Positions 45,144 through 58,284 of a stretch of DNA of 64,000 nucleotides are shown in pieces. The translations under genes and the position numbers were made by a program. Source of the stretch: an uncultured Synergistales bacterium (GTDB lineage Bacteria > Synergistota > Synergistia > Synergistales > Aminobacteriaceae); assembly GCA_905233215.1 (NCBI GenBank), contig CAJODC010000007.1, positions 1 to 64,000 on the forward strand, read 5' to 3'. Position 1 is the first letter of the stretch. Every line of letters begins with the position of its first letter. The notes beneath the pieces are model-generated. The model was given only the letters and a program-made list of their open reading frames with translations, did no database searches and was not told the origin of the DNA.

Positions 45144-45797
45144 TTGAACTGTCATTCACACGAACACGAAATCATAATCACTAAACACGAATACAAGCGT
45201 GTCGAAAAAAAATTAACCGTTCCAATCCCGACACAATGGGGAGTGTTCAGCGTCAGTGCCTACAGGAGCATAACACAAGACGATGACTCACACACTCACC
45301 TTGCTCTCGTCATGGGCGACATCACCACGCCCGAACCTGTACTGACACGAGTACACAGCGAGTGCTTCACCGGCGATGTTCTCGGCTCTTTACGCTGCGA
45401 CTGCGGACCACAGTTACACACAGCACTTTCGATGATTGCCGATGAAGGGCGTGGAGTTCTGCTCTACATGCGTCAGGAAGGGCGAGGAATAGGACTGCTC
45501 AACAAACTTCGAGCCTATCAGTTACAGGACGAAGGGCTTGACACTGTTGACGCTAACGTTGCGTTAGGATTTCCGCCAGACATGAGGGAATACGGAACAG
45601 GCGCGGAGATTCTCAAAGACTTAGGGCTGAAAAGAATCCGTCTGATGACCAACAATCCCGGAAAAATCTCCGGCCTTGAACAATACGGTATCGAAATCAC
45701 AGAACGAGTCCCCATTGTCATAACGCCCAACAAGTATAATGAATACTATCTTGGCACAAAGGCTCATAGAATGGGACACATGTTAGGAGGATTATAG
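45144..45797 (+). CDS. ribA: GTP cyclohydrolase II
   Basis: A 217-residue enzyme that opens GTP to 2,5-diamino-6-ribosylamino-pyrimidinone phosphate, the first step of riboflavin synthesis. The zinc ligands are in [18 protein letters not shown], followed by [17 protein letters not shown] and [19 protein letters not shown]. In many bacteria of this type ribA is fused to the DHBP synthase RibB; here only the RibA half is present, with a short His-rich N-terminal stretch in front. The start is TTG at 45144 after GAGATG, somewhat uncertain. ribB must be elsewhere. It is co-transcribed with ribH one base downstream. Confidence 0.93.
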   Translation: MNCHSHEHEIIITKHEYKRVEKKLTVPIPTQWGVFSVSAYRSITQDDDSHTHLALVMGDITTPEPVLTRVHSECFTGDVLGSLRCDCGPQLHTALSMIADEGRGVLLYMRQEGRGIGLLNKLRAYQLQDEGLDTVDANVALGFPPDMREYGTGAEILKDLGLKRIRLMTNNPGKISGLEQYGIEITERVPIVITPNKYNEYYLGTKAHRMGHMLGGL

Positions 45798-45798
45798 A

Positions 45799-49252
<3,454 letters not shown>

Positions 49253-49256
<4 letters not shown>

Positions 49257-50431
49257 TGAATATTTCTGTTTACCCTGTGAAAATTTCCTGTTCTGATGAC
49301 GTGATCGACTTGTGCAGGAGAATCGGAACTGATTCGGGAGCGTTGAAATATCTTCTGCCAAAGTCGGAGATAATTCACATCTACTGTGAGGGAGTCGACT
49401 ACAGAGCCGCTAACTTCATCAAACAGGAAATGCTTTCACGAGGAGGAGACACAGCGGTAGCAAAACATGTCATAGACGGCAAGACAGATTACAGCGACAT
49501 TCTCATAATGGGAACGTCAAGACAGATATTGAATCTCACGGAAAAAATGAAGGCCATGAAAATTTGGGGGATTGATTTACTTCGTGAAAAGATAAGCGAT
49601 GCCGTGAGTAATTTATCGTGTCAAAAAAAATGGAACTTTCTTTCACCAAACGGACATCAGATTTCTTTCAGTAACAAGACTCGTTTGATGGCAATCATGA
49701 ACGTAACGCCCGATTCATTTTTTGACGGAAGCAGAACGGACGAACACGGAATAATTGAGAGGGCAGAGAAATTTTTGACCGAAGGAGCGTACATTCTCGA
49801 CATCGGAGCGGAGTCGACAAGGCCGGGAGCGTTGCCGGTCAGCGAAAGTGAAGAGGCTGAAAGATTGCTTCCTGCGCTGAAAGTTCTTCGTAAAAATTTT
49901 CCTGACGCTCTGATTTCCGTTGACACATACAAATCAGTCATCGCTCGTCTGTCAGTCGATGAAGGAGCGGACATGATCAACGACATCAGCGGAGGCCAGT
50001 TTGACCCGGAAATGATTGGGACTGTCGCTGAACTCGGAGTGCCTTACGTTTTGTCGCACACAGAAGGACGGCCTGACGAGATGAGAAAATACGAAGGCCA
50101 CGAAAATATTTTGGGGAACGTAAACCGTTACTTCTCCGAAAAACTTGACGAACTGAGCGTGAAAGGTGTCAAAACTGAAAATGTTATGCTTGACTGCGGA
50201 TTAGGTTTCGGAAAATCGGCTGAAGATAATTTCACCCTGTTGAAGAATATCGAGAGCCTTTCAGTTTTCGGACTGCCGTTGATGATCGGTCATTCGAGGA
50301 AGAGATTCACTGGAGGTCTTTCGGGTACTGTAGGAGTTACGGCGATGATGTCGGGAAGAGTTAGCCTGATAAGAGTTCATGATGTGAAAGAAAATATCGA
50401 GGCTCTCAGGATTGCTGAGGGCATAAAATAG
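49253..50431 (+). CDS. folP: Dihydropteroate synthase with N-terminal extension
   Basis: A 392-residue protein. Residues ~140-392 are dihydropteroate synthase (pABA plus DHPP to dihydropteroate): [72 protein letters not shown]-like [26 protein letters not shown] and [16 protein letters not shown]. Residues ~1-135 form an extra alpha/beta region ([20 protein letters not shown]) of unknown function; similar extensions occur in several anaerobes. The start overlaps the previous stop (ATGA). The sulfonamide-target loops look normal. Confidence 0.92.
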
Positions 50432-50437
50432 AAATCA

Positions 50438-50446
50438 TGCTAAAAT
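50438..50446 (+). promoter_or_regulatory. Extended -10 promoter for gyrA
   Basis: TGCTAAAAT has the extended -10 layout (TGn then TAAAAT), 46 bases before the gyrA start and just after the folP stop. Confidence 0.45.
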
Positions 50447-50492
50447 TATACGTCTATGCAGTACAATTTTTACAGGAGGCTCAAAAGTTTTT

Positions 50493-53027
50493 ATGCCTGA
50501 CGAAATCACAAACTCCAACATTCAAAACGAAGACAGCAAGAATCAAAACAGTGAAAAAATCTTAAACCTTCCTTTAGTCGGAGAGATAAAGACAAGTTAC
50601 CTCAACTACGCAATGAGCGTCATAATCGGTCGTGCCCTTCCTGACGCAAGAGACGGACTCAAACCCGTTCAAAGGCGTGTTCTTTACGCCATGTCCGAAC
50701 TCGGTCTCAAGCACAACACAGCCTACAAGAAATCAGCCCGTATCGTCGGTGAAACAATGGGTAAGTATCACCCTCACGGAGACTCGGCAATTTATGACAC
50801 AATGGTACGATTGGCGCAGAACTGGAATCTCCGTTACACCCTCGTTGACGGTCAAGGGAACTTCGGTTCTATTGACGGAGACAGCCCGGCAGCGATGCGT
50901 TACACTGAGGCGAGACTGAGCAGAGCAGGAGAGTTGATGCTTGCCAACCTTGACGAGAATACTGTTGAGTGGGGTCAGAACTTCGACGAGTCGCTGAAAG
51001 AACCTCTAACGCTTCCGTCAGTGATGCCCAATCTCCTCGTCAACGGTTCAACAGGTATCGCCGTCGGAATGGCAACTAACATGCCTCCCCACAACCTGCG
51101 TGAAGTTTCGGAAGTCCTCTGCTGGCTCATCGACAACGGAATCGAACCTGAAGACGCTAACCTTGCCGACATCATGAAGATCATGCCCGGTCCTGACTTC
51201 CCTACAGGCGGTGAGATTCTCGGACGTTCGGGAATACTTGAGGCTTATTCGACAGGACGAGGGAAAATTACAGTTCGAGGAAAACTGCACGTTGAAGAGT
51301 CGAAACGAGGCCGTCAAAGTATCATCATCACCGAAATTCCCTACAATGTGAACAAAACAATGCTTCTTGAAGCAATGGTGCAGGCAGTTCAGGACAAAGA
51401 CATTGAGGGAGTCCACGAGATGAGAGACGAGTCAGACAGGGACGGACTCAGAATAGTCATCGAACTTTCGAGGGACGCTGACTCGGATTTGATTACACGC
51501 CAGCTCTACAAGCACACTTCTCTTCAGTCAACATTCGGAGTGATTAACCTTGCTCTTGTCGACAAACACCCCAAAATTCTCGGCATCAGGGAGTTATTGT
51601 CAATCTTCCTGAATTACAGACGAGATGTTGTCAGACGAAGAACTGAATACAGACTGAAGCAGGCTAAAGCCCGTGAACACGTCATTGAAGGTCTCAAGAA
51701 AGCATTGACTCACATTGAGCAGGTCATCAGGACGATACGTTCGACCAACAACGCTGCGGAAGCGAAAGCAAGCCTTCAATCGGTGCTTGAGTTCTCAGAG
51801 GTACAGGCACAGGCGATACTCGACATGAGGTTACAGAGGCTGACGGGACTCGAACGCTCACGACTCGATGAGGAACAGTCGAAACTCTTGGCCGATATAT
51901 CGAGTTACACTCACATTCTTGAGGACAGGAAAGCTCTTGACGGTGTTATACGTTCTGAACTTGCTGACATCTCGGAACGTTTCGGCGATGACAGGCGCAC
52001 GGCCATAACCGAAGCTGAAGCGACTGAAGCTGAATTGTCGGAACTTATACCCGAAGAAGACATAGTGATTACACTCTCTAAGGACGGAATGATTAAACGT
52101 CAGCCCCTTGAGTTTTACCGTCTTCAGGCAACAGGCGGAAAGGGCAGGAAAGGCGCGAACATTCACGAGGACGACAGCATAGAAATTTTGTGCGTAACGA
52201 ATACTCACAGGGATATATTCTTCTTCACTAACACAGGGAGAATCATGGCCGTCAAAGGCTTCGAGATCCCTGAAACTAAATCGGGAAAGGGAAAACCTGT
52301 AGGGCGTTATCTTTCGCTGGCCGATAACGAAAGAGTCGTGAACATTGCCGGAGACGGAGCAAAAGATTTCAAGTACGCTTTCTTCGTAACAAGAAAAGGA
52401 ATAGCCAAGAAGATTTCTTTTGAGGAACTGAAGTACACCAACCGTGCAAAGAGAATCATGAAACTTGACGCAGGAGACGAGATAGCTCAAGTCAGACTCA
52501 CTACAGGAAGCAATGACATCATCATGGTGACTCGGAACGGTCTCGCTCTCAGGATTTCAGAAAGCGAGTTCCGCCCTCTTTCAAGAACGGCGAGAGGCTC
52601 AACGGCGATAAGGCTCAAGAATGATGACAGGGTGATAAGCTGTGATGTTGTTGACGACAGCAGGACTATTCTTGTTATCAGTCAGTACGGCATCGGGAAG
52701 CGTGTTGAGTTTGCATCATTCATGCCTCATCACAGAGCGACTTCGGGAATATGCCTGATGGAACTGACAGAGAAGACCGGAAAATTATCGGTGAGTCTCT
52801 CGGTCAAGAGCAAGGACGAAATCATAGCAATCTCGTCAAAAGGCAGAATGATTCGTATGCCTGTTGAAGGAATAGCGGTGATGAAGCGTCATTCAGTCGG
52901 CAATATAATTCTCAGGCTTGACGAGGGCGACACGGTAGCGGACAGCAGCATAATACGTTCAGATGACGATGAGGAAGCTACAGCGAATATTCCTTTCGAT
53001 GAAGAGAGCGAAAATGAGAATAGCTAG
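50493..53027 (+). CDS. gyrA: DNA gyrase subunit A
   Basis: An 844-residue topoisomerase subunit that breaks and rejoins DNA during negative supercoiling. The winged-helix/tower region starts with [20 protein letters not shown]; the catalytic tyrosine is in [11 protein letters not shown]. The quinolone-resistance region reads [14 protein letters not shown] with the susceptible-type Ser and Asp. The C-terminal beta-pinwheel carries the GyrA-box variant [10 protein letters not shown] (canonical QRRGGKG), supporting gyrase rather than ParC. AGGAGG lies 13 bases before the ATG. gyrB and dnaA are not nearby. The end overlaps psd. Confidence 0.95.
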   Translation: MPDEITNSNIQNEDSKNQNSEKILNLPLVGEIKTSYLNYAMSVIIGRALPDARDGLKPVQRRVLYAMSELGLKHNTAYKKSARIVGETMGKYHPHGDSAIYDTMVRLAQNWNLRYTLVDGQGNFGSIDGDSPAAMRYTEARLSRAGELMLANLDENTVEWGQNFDESLKEPLTLPSVMPNLLVNGSTGIAVGMATNMPPHNLREVSEVLCWLIDNGIEPEDANLADIMKIMPGPDFPTGGEILGRSGILEAYSTGRGKITVRGKLHVEESKRGRQSIIITEIPYNVNKTMLLEAMVQAVQDKDIEGVHEMRDESDRDGLRIVIELSRDADSDLITRQLYKHTSLQSTFGVINLALVDKHPKILGIRELLSIFLNYRRDVVRRRTEYRLKQAKAREHVIEGLKKALTHIEQVIRTIRSTNNAAEAKASLQSVLEFSEVQAQAILDMRLQRLTGLERSRLDEEQSKLLADISSYTHILEDRKALDGVIRSELADISERFGDDRRTAITEAEATEAELSELIPEEDIVITLSKDGMIKRQPLEFYRLQATGGKGRKGANIHEDDSIEILCVTNTHRDIFFFTNTGRIMAVKGFEIPETKSGKGKPVGRYLSLADNERVVNIAGDGAKDFKYAFFVTRKGIAKKISFEELKYTNRAKRIMKLDAGDEIAQVRLTTGSNDIIMVTRNGLALRISESEFRPLSRTARGSTAIRLKNDDRVISCDVVDDSRTILVISQYGIGKRVEFASFMPHHRATSGICLMELTEKTGKLSVSLSVKSKDEIIAISSKGRMIRMPVEGIAVMKRHSVGNIILRLDEGDTVADSSIIRSDDDEEATANIPFDEESENENS

Positions 53028-53634
53028 AGACGGAATACCGACGATAACATTTTTGACACTCTGCACGGGGGCATTCGCTTTTGTTTCGTGGATACCCTGC
53101 GCTGTGATGTGCGTGATATTGTGCTTGGTGCTGTGGTTCTTCCGTGATCCTGAGAGAAGCACGGACTACGAGGACGGAAAATTCTACTCGCCTGCTGACG
53201 GTAAAGTTGTCGAAATCTCGGAATGTGAACACGAATTTACGGGGCGTTCGGTGAAAGTCGGCATCTTCATGAATATTTTTAGCGTTCACGTGAACAGGGC
53301 ACCATGTACCGGGCGTGTTGACTACATGGAATATGTACCCGGCAAGAAACTCGCGGCCTTCAACCCGAAAGCCTCAGAGCTGAACGAGCGTAACTATGTC
53401 GGACTGTCAACACAATTCGGACCGGTTATGATGACACAGATAGCCGGGCTGGTGGCAAGACGGATAGTTTGCAGGTTGAAACGCGGCGATGTACTCGAAG
53501 CCGGTCAGCGTTACGGAATGATAAAACTTGGCTCAAGGGTTGATTTATACATGCCGTCTGATACAGTTATACGAGTGAAAGACGGCGATAAAGTCAAAGC
53601 CGGAGTATCATTGATAGGAGTGATTAAGAGTTGA
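53014..53634 (+). CDS. psd: Phosphatidylserine decarboxylase proenzyme (short, archaetidylserine-type)
   Basis: A 206-residue proenzyme that makes phosphatidylethanolamine. An N-terminal hydrophobic stretch ([14 protein letters not shown], then [12 protein letters not shown]) anchors it. [37 protein letters not shown] and the autocatalytic [10 protein letters not shown] (pyruvoyl formed at the Ser of GS) follow. The short length and FFRDPER pattern match the PSD-A group. The ATG at 53014 is inside the gyrA 3' end, preceded by GAAGAGAG; the frame extends upstream but would enter gyrA deeply. It overlaps pssA by four bases. Confidence 0.93.
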   Translation: MRIARDGIPTITFLTLCTGAFAFVSWIPCAVMCVILCLVLWFFRDPERSTDYEDGKFYSPADGKVVEISECEHEFTGRSVKVGIFMNIFSVHVNRAPCTGRVDYMEYVPGKKLAAFNPKASELNERNYVGLSTQFGPVMMTQIAGLVARRIVCRLKRGDVLEAGQRYGMIKLGSRVDLYMPSDTVIRVKDGDKVKAGVSLIGVIKS

Positions 53635-54395
53635 GGAGTTTTCTCAGAATAAGACGGATAATGGGACGGAAAGGAAAGAAAAAACCGATGGAGTTCAGGC
53701 ACATACTGCCGAACATGGTAACGAGCGGAAATATTCTCTGCGGATTATTCTCGCTGATGCTTGTGCTTAATGGGAAGTATGTTCCTGCGGCATGGCTTGT
53801 ATTTTTTGCGGTGATATTCGATGGATTTGACGGAAAAGTTGCCAGAATGCTTGGAGGCGGTTCACAGTTCGGAATGGAGTTTGACAGCCTAGCGGACTTG
53901 GTGAGCTTCGGAGTAGCTCCGGCGATTTTGATGTATCAGGTTTCGTTGAGAGGTCTTCACATTGCAGGGGCGGTGATTGCGTGCTTCTTTGCGCTGTGCG
54001 TGGCGTTGAGGCTTGCTCGTTTCAACGTTGTGCATGTGCCCGGACCGTTTCAGGGTCTTCCGTGTCCTGCCGGTGGATTGTTCGTGTCATCGTTCGTGAT
54101 TGCCGGAGTGAGTCTTCCTGCGTGGGCGATGGCGTTTGTGATGGCACTGACGGCGTTGCTGATGATTTCGAGCATACCATACGCTAACATGAAGAAGCTG
54201 ACGAAGAAGACCGCTGACGGCGTGAAGTGCATTGCGTTGTTCTCGATGATGGCGTTATCGTTCGTGTTCCTGAAGAAGAGCGCGCCGATGTTTTTGTTTG
54301 CGCTGTACATAGTGAGCGGATTGATTCGTTTTGACTGGGGACAGTGGCTTTTGAAGCCTGAAGCGAGGGACGAGGCAGTCAGTCACAAGAATTAG
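53631..54395 (+). CDS. pssA: CDP-diacylglycerol-serine O-phosphatidyltransferase
   Basis: A 254-residue membrane enzyme that makes phosphatidylserine, the substrate of the adjacent psd. The CDP-alcohol phosphotransferase motif DGFDGKVARMLGGGSQFGME followed by FDSLADLVSFG carries the conserved Asp residues, with six to eight hydrophobic helices around it. The start is TTG at 53631, overlapping the psd stop and preceded by TAGGAG; ATG at 53661 is possible. With psd it gives the two-step phosphatidylethanolamine pathway. A terminator follows at 54413. Confidence 0.93.
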   Translation: MRSFLRIRRIMGRKGKKKPMEFRHILPNMVTSGNILCGLFSLMLVLNGKYVPAAWLVFFAVIFDGFDGKVARMLGGGSQFGMEFDSLADLVSFGVAPAILMYQVSLRGLHIAGAVIACFFALCVALRLARFNVVHVPGPFQGLPCPAGGLFVSSFVIAGVSLPAWAMAFVMALTALLMISSIPYANMKKLTKKTADGVKCIALFSMMALSFVFLKKSAPMFLFALYIVSGLIRFDWGQWLLKPEARDEAVSHKN

Positions 54396-54412
54396 AGTTG
54401 ACGAATTTATGA

Positions 54413-54446
54413 GAGGCTCGCCTGATGAGGGCGGGTCTTTTTTTGT
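54413..54446 (+). terminator. Terminator of the gyrA-psd-pssA operon
   Basis: AGGCTCGCC pairs with GGCGGGTCT (two wobbles) across a short loop and is followed by TTTTTTTG. Confidence 0.8.
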
Positions 54447-54465
54447 GTTTTTGAAAAAGGAACGA

Positions 54466-54474
54466 TGCTATAAT
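54466..54474 (+). promoter_or_regulatory. Extended -10 promoter for the hendecad coiled-coil gene
   Basis: TGCTATAAT, an exact TGnTATAAT element, lies 27 bases before the chosen ATG. No clear -35 is present. Confidence 0.5.
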
Positions 54475-54500
54475 CCTGAGTGATAAGAGGTGATGTGAGA

Positions 54501-55106
54501 ATGACGAGCAGCGATAATCAAATCTTAATGGTGATCTTGAGTGAATTGTCGGACATGAAGCAGGAAATGCGTTCGGTTCGACAGGACAACACAGAATTTC
54601 AGCGTGAGATGAGGCAGGATATTCAGACGCTCAAAACGGAGATTACATCTCGTATTGACCGCTTGGAGGAAAAGACTGAGGCAAGATTTGACGCAGTGGA
54701 CGCAAGGTTTAACACATTGGAAGCCAAAACTGATGCGAGATTTAATGCGTTGGAAGCCAAAACTGATGCGAGATTTAACGCATTAGAAGCCAAAACTGAT
54801 GCTAAGTTTAACGCAGTGGATGCAAGGTTTAACGCATTGGAAGAAAAAACTGACACGAGATTTAATGCGTTGGAAGCCAAAACTGATGCTAAGTTTGACA
54901 AGTTGACAGCTTCAGTAGTTGAGCTGCAGCGAGATGTTGAAGGGGTGAAACACGACATAGTAGGGCTGTATCACTGGGACTACTGGTTGTTGACGGTGAT
55001 AATAGCAGTAATCGCCATGCCTCAGATAATAACGGGGATCAGAGAGTTTTTCAGAGCTGTAGCGGACGGTATAGCTGTCGTTATAGGAGCGTTCAGAAAG
55101 ACATAG
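54501..55106 (+). CDS. Coiled-coil protein with hendecad repeats and C-terminal membrane anchor
   Basis: A 201-residue protein of unknown function. After a polar N-terminal helix (QILMVILSELSDMKQEMRS), residues ~55-135 are an 11-residue repeat, TDARFNALEAK and variants, with some 18-residue (11+7) units, giving a long parallel coiled coil. A C-terminal hydrophobic helix (YWLLTVIIAVIAMPQIITGI) and an amphipathic tail ending in FRKT follow. The ATG at 54501 is preceded by AGAGGTG; a GTG at 54480 is less likely. A similar coil-plus-anchor layout is seen in the small protein at 59558. Such proteins can act as scaffolds or adhesin-like stalks, but nothing here decides it. Confidence 0.75.
   Translation: MTSSDNQILMVILSELSDMKQEMRSVRQDNTEFQREMRQDIQTLKTEITSRIDRLEEKTEARFDAVDARFNTLEAKTDARFNALEAKTDARFNALEAKTDAKFNAVDARFNALEEKTDTRFNALEAKTDAKFDKLTASVVELQRDVEGVKHDIVGLYHWDYWLLTVIIAVIAMPQIITGIREFFRAVADGIAVVIGAFRKT
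54671..54900 (+). repeat. Tandem 33-base coding repeats with 54-base variants
   Basis: The phrase AAAACTGATGCGAGATTTAA recurs with starts at 54726, 54759, 54792, 54846 and 54879, so spacings are 33, 33, 54 and 33 bases. The 54-base units insert seven residues (AVDARFN type) into the 11-residue period. The repeats are in frame and encode the coiled coil; they are not CRISPR. Confidence 0.9.
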
Positions 55107-55118
55107 ACAACTCATAAA

Positions 55119-55149
55119 GAAGCCTCCTGCTTTCACACAGGGGGCTTCC
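55119..55149. terminator. Hairpin between convergent coiled-coil and dehydrogenase genes
   Basis: GAAGCCTCCTG pairs with CAGGGGGCTTC (wobbles included). Neither side has a strong U-tract, so it is a weak or bidirectional terminator candidate. Confidence 0.45.
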
Positions 55150-55227
55150 TTCGTAGTAACGCAGACATATTCCTCTCAAGGGCATCAGCAACTTCACCAG
55201 TCAGAAATCACTGTGTCCCTCATGTAT

Positions 55228-56193
55228 TCATACCGCCTCAGAAAAATTTGCGCTCTCACCGTTTCCGTCATGAATCTGTCTCAGAATCTCAACAGCTACC
55301 TCAAGAGCCCTCTTTCCCTCACGACCTCCAGCGACTGGCGGTCTATGTTCCCTGACGCACCTCACGAAGTCGGCAAGCTCAAGTTTCAGCGGCTCGCTCT
55401 TCGGGAAAACAGGTGTCTCTCGAATCTCAACCTGTCCTTCAGGATTGTTGACACACCGGGAAATTTGCACCGTCTGAAGCTCATAGTTCACCGTGATCTG
55501 TCTCTCACGTTCCACAACTTCAAGCTGTCTGCATTTCTTCTGGGCACACCTCGATGTCAGTATGTGAGCGAGCGTTCCGTCCTCAAATGTTATGTGAGCG
55601 TCCGCAATATCCTCGTGATCCGTGAAAACACATGCGCCTGTCGCGGCAATCTTCGTTATTCTTGACGGCACAAGCGACATCACTATATCAATGTCGTGAA
55701 TCATCAGGTCAAGCACAACTCCTACATCGTTAATTCTCGGCGTGAACGGTGCTGTCCTTCTTGCGTCAAGGTAAACTGGCCTGCATGGTATCTGTGAAAT
55801 GTATCGTATTGCGCTGTTGAATCTCTCAATGTGTCCGACCTGTAACACTAAGTTCTTTTTGTCCGCAAGCTCCAAAAGTTCGCCAGCTTCTTCGGGCTTA
55901 ACCGTTACGGGCTTTTCGACAAGAACATGTATTCCGGCCTCAAGCGCAGTTCTCGCTATCTCGTAGTGCTGGCTCGTTGGGACTACGATTGAAATCGCGT
56001 CAGGCGACTTCCTGCGTATAAGCTCCTCAAGTGAACCGTAAGCGGGAACTCCCAAATGTTCACCGATGAAGCGTGCTCGCTCAACATCACTGTCAGCGAC
56101 TCCGACCAACTGTGCGTCAGGTAACTCAGTGTAAATCCTTGCGTGATGCTGTCCCAAATGCCCTACACCTATAACTGCGACTCTCTCTGTCAT
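55228..56193 (-). CDS. Gfo/Idh/MocA-family dehydrogenase, possibly UDP-GlcNAc 3-dehydrogenase (GnnA-like)
   Basis: A 321-residue NAD(P)-dependent oxidoreductase. Its Rossmann start VAVIGVGHLGQHHARIYTEL, the catalytic-domain EKP motif (HVLVEKPVTVKPEEA) and QVGHIERFNSAIRYI match the subgroup that includes GnnA, which oxidises UDP-GlcNAc at C3 in 2,3-diamino-sugar lipid A pathways. GnnA usually lies in lpx clusters; here it is alone, about 20 kb from the lipid A genes, so the specific call is an inference. The ATG at 56193 is preceded by AAGGGGAAGG. Confidence 0.82.
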   Translation of the reverse strand: MTERVAVIGVGHLGQHHARIYTELPDAQLVGVADSDVERARFIGEHLGVPAYGSLEELIRRKSPDAISIVVPTSQHYEIARTALEAGIHVLVEKPVTVKPEEAGELLELADKKNLVLQVGHIERFNSAIRYISQIPCRPVYLDARRTAPFTPRINDVGVVLDLMIHDIDIVMSLVPSRITKIAATGACVFTDHEDIADAHITFEDGTLAHILTSRCAQKKCRQLEVVERERQITVNYELQTVQISRCVNNPEGQVEIRETPVFPKSEPLKLELADFVRCVREHRPPVAGGREGKRALEVAVEILRQIHDGNGESANFSEAV

Positions 56194-56258
56194 GATTTGA
56201 ATCCTTCCCCTTGTAAAAATCTCTCTATTGTTACTTATCACAGAATACGTAATTTTTG

Positions 56259-56267
56259 TGGCATAAT
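56259..56267 (+). promoter_or_regulatory. Extended -10-like promoter for the small Cys-motif gene
   Basis: TGGCATAAT (TGn then CATAAT) lies 31 bases upstream of the ATG at 56298. Confidence 0.35.
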
Positions 56268-56297
56268 ATACGAAATTTTTACAGGAGGAAAATCAAA

Positions 56298-56630
56298 ATG
56301 ACCAAACAGGAAATCATCGCAAAAGTCAACGAACTCATCGCAGCTCCATCAGTATGTGCCGGAGTGAAGGCAGCCGCTGAAACATACGTCAAGGCTCAGG
56401 ACAAGGCATCGGCTGACGCTCTTGTGAAAGCCCTTGAAGCTGAAGTCTGCACTGTCGATGAATTGATTGGGCTTTGCGAGTCTGAACAGGGCAAAAAGTT
56501 TTTCGGTGCTGAGAGGGCTGCGGCAATGGTCGAACAGGCGAAGAAGTCAAAAGCTGAAGGCAACAAGTACTGTATATGTCCGGCATGTCAGGCAGGCGGA
56601 AAGATTTACGAGAACAGAGAAGCTCTTTAA
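56298..56630 (+). CDS. Small cytoplasmic protein with C-terminal CxCxxC motif, function unknown
   Basis: A 110-residue helical protein beginning MTKQEIIAKVNELIAAPSVC and containing EVCTVDELIGLCESEQGKKF and a C-terminal NKYCICPACQAG motif that could bind zinc. AGGAGG lies ten bases before the ATG at 56298. I recall similar short proteins in gut Firmicutes that databases label as Hsp90 chaperones, but nothing in the sequence resembles Hsp90 and I do not adopt that name. A terminator follows directly, so it is monocistronic. Confidence 0.75.
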   Translation: MTKQEIIAKVNELIAAPSVCAGVKAAAETYVKAQDKASADALVKALEAEVCTVDELIGLCESEQGKKFFGAERAAAMVEQAKKSKAEGNKYCICPACQAGGKIYENREAL

Positions 56631-56651
56631 GGTCAACTGAAAAATTTTGGC

Positions 56652-56682
56652 TTTGTCGGAAACGGCAGAGTCAATTTTTTTA
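56652..56682 (+). terminator. Terminator of the small Cys-motif gene
   Basis: CTTTGTCG pairs with CGGCAGAG (two G-U pairs) around a GAAA tetraloop, followed by TCAATTTTTTT. Confidence 0.75.
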
Positions 56683-56954
56683 TGTTTTATGATATGCAAA
56701 ATCCCTTCCTTCATGTAAAGTATTACTATGCCAGTACATTGTGCGAAAGAAAAGGCGTAGAAATTATCAAAACACAGTTATACCTATACCACATTCACAT
56801 GCTTCTAAGCATTAGGTACGGCAATAATCAATTTTGGTGTCGAGGTTATTACGTCGACACAGTGGGAGGACATCAGCAAATTAGAGCCAGTTTAGGGTTG
56901 CCGGCAACATACTCTTACAGGGTTGAGCAAGCCACCGGCTATGGGTTATTCTGA
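56682..56954 (+). pseudogene. Degenerate IS200/IS605-type TnpA transposase remnant
   Basis: A 90-codon open frame retains pieces of an IS200-type Y1 transposase: LCERKGVEII, then HIHMLLSI (the HUH motif), and RYGNNQFWCRGYYVDTVG. In intact TnpA the HUH helix and the FWxxGYYV block are separated by about 35 residues; here they are almost adjacent, so an internal segment is gone. The N-terminus and the catalytic-tyrosine tail are also missing or altered (PDHIHM has become LYHIHM). It starts in the upstream T-tract and ends next to the convergent cyuA stop. It is not expected to be active. Confidence 0.75.
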
Positions 56955-58256
56955 CTAAAGGCACGAGTCAACGTCTACCCTGTCGATCATGACATTGAGA
57001 ATTTCACGGTCAGTCTCTTTCATTCCGATCTTGCCGATGTAACCCATATTCTTTATCGTTCGTTCAACGTCCTCTTCAACAAAGCCCTCACCGCCCATGA
57101 ACTGCTCGTGATTCATGCTCATGTGGTGAGCGAGTATGGCAGCGTGTACTGACGAGGCGATTTTCGCGGCACAGCTCGGTTTCGCTCCATCACAGACGAT
57201 TCCGCCGACATTGGCCAGCGTGTTGGTGATGGTACGTCCTACACTCGCATAATCTCCTCCGGCCATGTAGGTTATCGCTGCTCCAGCTCCTGAAGCAGCA
57301 CTGACGGCACCGCAGAACGCCGACAGTGAACCGATGTAGTGCTTGATGTAGAGTGAGACAAGATTGCTGACAGCCAACGCTCTGTACATTTTTTCACGTG
57401 ATATTCGCCACTTCTCAGCGTATTCGACAACAGGAAGCGTTACGGTTATTCCCTGATTCCCGCTCCCTGAGTTTATGACAACAGGCAGAGGACAACCGCT
57501 CATTCTCGCATCGCTACCGGCAGCAGCTCTGGCACAGGCGCAGGAGCGTACATCATTCCCCCAAGTCTCAATGATGGTCTTGCCTATGCACGCTCCCCAT
57601 TTGTTGTCGAGTCCTTCCTGTGAAATTCTAACGTTGTAATCAACCTGTCTGTCAAAAATTTCTTCAACGTCAGAAATTTTCAGAGTGTCAGCAAAATCAA
57701 TGATGCCTTTCAGTGTCATAACGTTTCTGTCGGCTGATGATTGCGTTTTGACGCTGACTTTTTCGGGCGGACGTTCCACGAGAATTTCATCATCACGCTT
57801 GATGAGAGTGATGTTAGTGTGAAAGTTCTCGATTTTTACGGTTGACTTGTGATTTTCTCCCTCTGCTGTAACCTCGATGTAAAGATTGGGTACATCTTCA
57901 GCAAGCGATACAGTGCAGATATTTTTTCGGACTAAATCACGTGTAACCGCTCGTGCTTCGTCAGTCGCATTGGAGATTACTTCAAGTTCTTTTGACGGAT
58001 CTCCGCCGACAGCACCGAGAATCGCAGCTGCTTCGATTCCTTTTTGACCGCCGGAATTGGGAACGATGACTCCCTTGACGTTCTTGACGATATTGCCGGA
58101 ACATGAGACATGAAGACGCAGGATTTTTTCAGCGAGTACTTCGGCTGCTTTTGCTGCTGCGTAAGCTATTGCTATTGGTTCAGTACAGCCCATAGCAGGG
58201 ACTAATTCCTCTTTGAGGATTTTTATGTAACTGTTATATTGGTCTTGTGAAAGCAT
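56955..58256 (-). CDS. cyuA: L-cysteine desulfidase family protein (CyuA/YhaM, UPF0597)
   Basis: A 433-residue iron-sulfur-dependent lyase related to L-serine ammonia-lyase, which breaks L-cysteine to pyruvate, ammonia and sulfide. Conserved features are AMGCTEPIAIAYAAAKA near the N-terminus, SGSGNQGITVTLPVVEYA, AFCGAVSAASGAGAAI and VCDGAKPSCAAKIASSV, with the cysteines that hold the 4Fe-4S cluster. The length matches the family. The ATG follows GAGAGGGG. The alaX gene lies just upstream on the same strand with a 28-base gap, suggesting an operon for amino-acid metabolism. A CuyR-type regulator is not seen. Confidence 0.9.
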   Translation of the reverse strand: MLSQDQYNSYIKILKEELVPAMGCTEPIAIAYAAAKAAEVLAEKILRLHVSCSGNIVKNVKGVIVPNSGGQKGIEAAAILGAVGGDPSKELEVISNATDEARAVTRDLVRKNICTVSLAEDVPNLYIEVTAEGENHKSTVKIENFHTNITLIKRDDEILVERPPEKVSVKTQSSADRNVMTLKGIIDFADTLKISDVEEIFDRQVDYNVRISQEGLDNKWGACIGKTIIETWGNDVRSCACARAAAGSDARMSGCPLPVVINSGSGNQGITVTLPVVEYAEKWRISREKMYRALAVSNLVSLYIKHYIGSLSAFCGAVSAASGAGAAITYMAGGDYASVGRTITNTLANVGGIVCDGAKPSCAAKIASSVHAAILAHHMSMNHEQFMGGEGFVEEDVERTIKNMGYIGKIGMKETDREILNVMIDRVDVDSCL

Positions 58257-58284
58257 AAAAATACCCCTCTCTTTTTGCTGTATA

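Noticed and set aside
51858-52490. 210-codon open frame on the minus strand inside gyrA
   Set aside because: It is a shadow of gyrA; it has no ribosome-binding site and no recognisable protein features.
50493-53027. Replication origin near gyrA
   Set aside because: No dnaA, dnaN, gyrB or DnaA-box cluster is present around it.
54671-54900. CRISPR-like array
   Set aside because: Repeats are contiguous, in frame and encode a regular coiled coil; there are no spacers.
56298-56630. Hsp90 chaperone label for the small Cys-motif protein
   Set aside because: At 110 residues with a CxCxxC motif it has nothing in common with Hsp90; the database-type label I recall appears to be wrong.
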